Below are positions 62,284 through 64,000 of a stretch of DNA of 64,000 nucleotides, piece after piece. Below the pieces are notes generated by a model. It made no database searches. It was given only the letters and a program-made list of their open reading frames with translations, and was not told the origin of the DNA. The stretch comes from Lyngbya sp. PCC 8106. Its GTDB lineage: Bacteria > Cyanobacteriota > Cyanobacteriia > Cyanobacteriales > Microcoleaceae. Where the stretch lies: NCBI RefSeq assembly GCF_000169095.1, contig NZ_AAVU01000011.1, positions 62,001-126,000 of the forward strand, written 5' to 3'. How positions within the stretch are numbered: the stretch's first letter is position 1; each line of letters begins with the position of its first letter. Made by a program: the position numbers and the translations under genes.

Positions 62284-62653
62284 TATAGCGCGAAGCGCTC
62301 TTGCAATAGGCAATCAAGCGGCCCGGCAACAGCAGACTATGAAAGCGGTGCGACCCCCTAAAGGGTTCGTTAGTTGCGTGATTGTCGGGGAACCCGCCCA
62401 ACGGCAGTCACTCATGGGGGAAACCCGCGCGCCCCCTTGCTGCTTCACCAACGCACTAACTCACCACCTGCGGGCGAATCGCGCTTGCCTCGCGACTTGC
62501 GGTCAGACCCCAGCGAGGTTTCCTCGCTATGGGAACGCTGACCCTAACAGGCGGAATAGTCGCTCTGGAAGTTGGCAATCTTAGGGAACGCGCACGCCTG
62601 TGAGGATTCTAGGATTTAGAAATGACAATCATGTATTCGCGTAGTGCTATATA
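62284..62653. repeat. mosaic repeat with TATAGCGC / GTGCTATA ends
   Basis: About 370 bp, beginning TATAGCGC and ending GTGCTATA (7 of 8 bases inverted). It shares GCAGACTATGAAAGCGGTG, GGCAATCTTAGGGAAC, GCACGCCTGTGAGG and GGATTTAGAAATGACAA-like words with 13413-13606, but carries ~200 bp of extra G/C-rich sequence. It could be a MITE-like element; no transposase. Confidence 0.45.
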
Positions 62654-62700
62654 TAGCAAAATGTATATCCTGATTCCGGATTAATATACCACAAACGAGT

Positions 62701-62810
62701 CATTTTGTCAACAGTAAATATGACAATCTACCAACTGTCATACGAGGAAACTCGGAGAGCGACGAAAAAAAGCTATATATAAATTAAGTAATCTCACTGA
62801 GTATCTCAGT
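62701..62810 (+). promoter_or_regulatory. conserved TGTCA-array / hairpin element, copy 3
   Basis: TGTCA-N10-TGACA-N10-TGTCA (62706-62740) with hairpin 62720-62741, then ACTGAG-TAT-CTCAGT (62796-62810), a perfect second hairpin with a sequence different from copies 1 and 2 but the same position. It lies 607 bases before the start codon. Confidence 0.65.
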
Positions 62811-63326
62811 CAATGAGATACACAACTGGGTTAAAATCAGGGTAAATAAATAAACAAGCTGAAGTGATAAGATCAGATAAGTTTTCTCTATCACTAGAAG
62901 GTTAACTTTAGCAACGCATCTGAATTTTTAAAAGAAACAAGAGGCTCGAAGTTTGAGCGCAGACCTCTACAATCTTTTCAACGTTTGAACCCTTAAAAAG
63001 CGATAATAATTAAGGGTTTCTGGGTCATCTTGATTCTTAAAACTCAATAACAAGAGGCTAGATTTGTGTTAAATTTTGCCTAAAATTAAGTTTAAGTATT
63101 CAGAGGAAATCCTTTCACAGGTTTCTCAAAAACTAGCGATTTTCTAGATTATTTAGCTCAAGTCGATGAAGTGATTTTCAGTTACTTTTCGTCTAGAAAC
63201 TCGGCTGAATTTATGCTGCAAAGCAACAAATTGATTGGGAAAAATCAACCTCATTAGAGGTGACATTTCTCTGTGCAAAAAATTAATCCTCCTAAAGTTT
63301 TCCGTAATTTTTCTAAATAGGCAAAA

Positions 63327-64000
63327 ATGAACCCAACAAAAACAGAGATTCTGGTTGTTATTGATGCTCAAGTCGAAGACGCAAAAAAGCTGTTTGAAGG
63401 CGTTGTAACCGGAACAAAAACAATAGTTATCGACCCGACTAAAGACGGGGTTGAACAGATTACAGAAGCAATCAAAGAAAATAGCAATATTTCCGAAATT
63501 CAGATCATTTCTCACGGTTCACCCGGCTGTTTACAACTGGGTAATAGCGAACTGAGTCTTGAGACGTTAAACCGCTACGCCAACTCCCTAAAAACTTGGT
63601 CCCTCAGCAGTTTATTACTCTACGGTTGTAACGTTGCAGCCGGAGACGCCGGGGTTGAATTTATCGAAAAACTCCGTGAAATTACCGGAGCAAAAATAGC
63701 CGCTTCAGCCAATAAAACAGGTCATTCTGCTTTGGGAGGAGACTGGAATTTAGAAGTTAAAACCGAAGAATTTGAAGTCTCTTTAGCTCTGAGTTTAGAC
63801 GCGATCGCCAACTACAACTTTACCTTCCCTCGCCCCATTGAAATCAGAAATGAGGATATAGGAAATCTTCAAGTATCTGAAGAATCCGAGCTTGAAGTTA
63901 ATCAAGATGGACAATCATTGACTTATACCTTTGGGCAGGGTGAGAACAAAGAAATTTTCAGCTTTTTAGACTCGGAAAGTAATCAAGAATTTGAGCCGGT
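63327..64000 (+). CDS. third DUF4347 protein, 3' end outside window
   Basis: An open frame from the ATG at 63327 runs to the window edge (about 224 residues). MNPTKTEILVVIDAQVEDAK begins the DUF4347 domain almost at residue 1, so the ~35-45-residue N-terminal extension of the other two proteins is missing. His63 (IISHGSPGCLQLG) and Cys101 (LLYGCNVAAGD) are kept. The domain ends near residue 170 and the beta-rich region (LTYTFGQGENKEIFSFLDSE) has just begun. By analogy the missing part should be repeats plus an RTX tail, but this is not seen. Confidence 0.88.
   Translation, partial: MNPTKTEILVVIDAQVEDAKKLFEGVVTGTKTIVIDPTKDGVEQITEAIKENSNISEIQIISHGSPGCLQLGNSELSLETLNRYANSLKTWSLSSLLLYGCNVAAGDAGVEFIEKLREITGAKIAASANKTGHSALGGDWNLEVKTEEFEVSLALSLDAIANYNFTFPRPIEIRNEDIGNLQVSEESELEVNQDGQSLTYTFGQGENKEIFSFLDSESNQEFEP

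Larger units (their letters stand above)
61962..63326. other. long, repeat-rich upstream region of third DUF4347 gene
   Basis: 1365 bases. From left to right: a tnpB-like relic (62059-62151), a cluster of GATCGCGCGATCGC words (62155-62200), a mosaic repeat (62284-62653), the conserved TGTCA element (62701-62810) and ~500 AT-rich bases before the start codon. Long frames across the mosaic repeat are not supported as genes. Confidence 0.6.

Noticed and set aside
62147..62584. 84-codon minus and 124-codon plus frames
   Set aside because: Lie across HIP1-word clusters and the mosaic repeat; no recognisable protein pattern.

Overview
The window looks like chromosomal DNA from a filamentous, Oscillatoriales-type cyanobacterium (Planktothrix/Lyngbya/Oscillatoria-like). 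I infer this from frequent HIP1 octamers (GCGATCGC), cyanobacteria-restricted small families (TIGR03792-like, TIGR04376-like, RRM/glycine-rich Rbp), pentapeptide-repeat and GAF proteins, and several giant calcium-binding repeat proteins. The species cannot be fixed from sequence alone. I saw no rRNA, tRNA or true CRISPR array.

Layout. 1-6.3 kb: housekeeping and small genes (partial GAF protein, pyrD, small membrane and secreted proteins, Rbp, phosphoglucomutase). 6.4-19 kb: a duplicated two-gene module. Each half has a ~310-bp conserved upstream region, a TIGR03032-like propeller gene (one fused to three GNAT domains) and a secreted FG-GAP/cadherin-like/RTX protein. A truncated third start, a mosaic repeat and a 361-bp IS200/IS605-derived non-autonomous element mark the rearrangement history. 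19-24 kb: a coiled-coil protein, a GspC/PilP-like single-span protein, a candidate structured RNA with an extended -10 promoter, and a His-rich zinc-type P1B ATPase behind an SmtB/ArsR-type operator. 24-29 kb: a secreted protein, an RDD-HEAT-pentapeptide membrane protein, and a Crp/Fnr regulator divergent from a cupin-globin fusion. 29-39 kb, minus strand: an ABC exporter operon (ATPase plus two permeases), an oxidoreductase, gshB-grxC, an alpha carbonic anhydrase and a THUMP-type RNA methyltransferase. 39-48 kb: a TpsB-like outer-membrane transporter, small cyanobacterial proteins, a histidine kinase and ClpB.

48-64 kb is an array of three giant DUF4347 proteins, the third cut by the window end. 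All share an N-terminal His/Cys-dyad domain. In the two complete copies the middle differs (Calx-beta and Ig-like repeats in one, SdrD-B-like repeats in the other), while the Cys-containing RTX tails are nearly the same. Each gene has an unusually long (0.9-1.4 kb) upstream region. About 600-660 bp before each start codon all three carry the same element: three alternating TGTCA/TGACA half-sites at 15-bp spacing, plus a second small hairpin ~73 bp further on. This leader, the duplicated TIGR03032/RTX module and the candidate RNA at 21.3-21.5 kb are the most unusual signals here.
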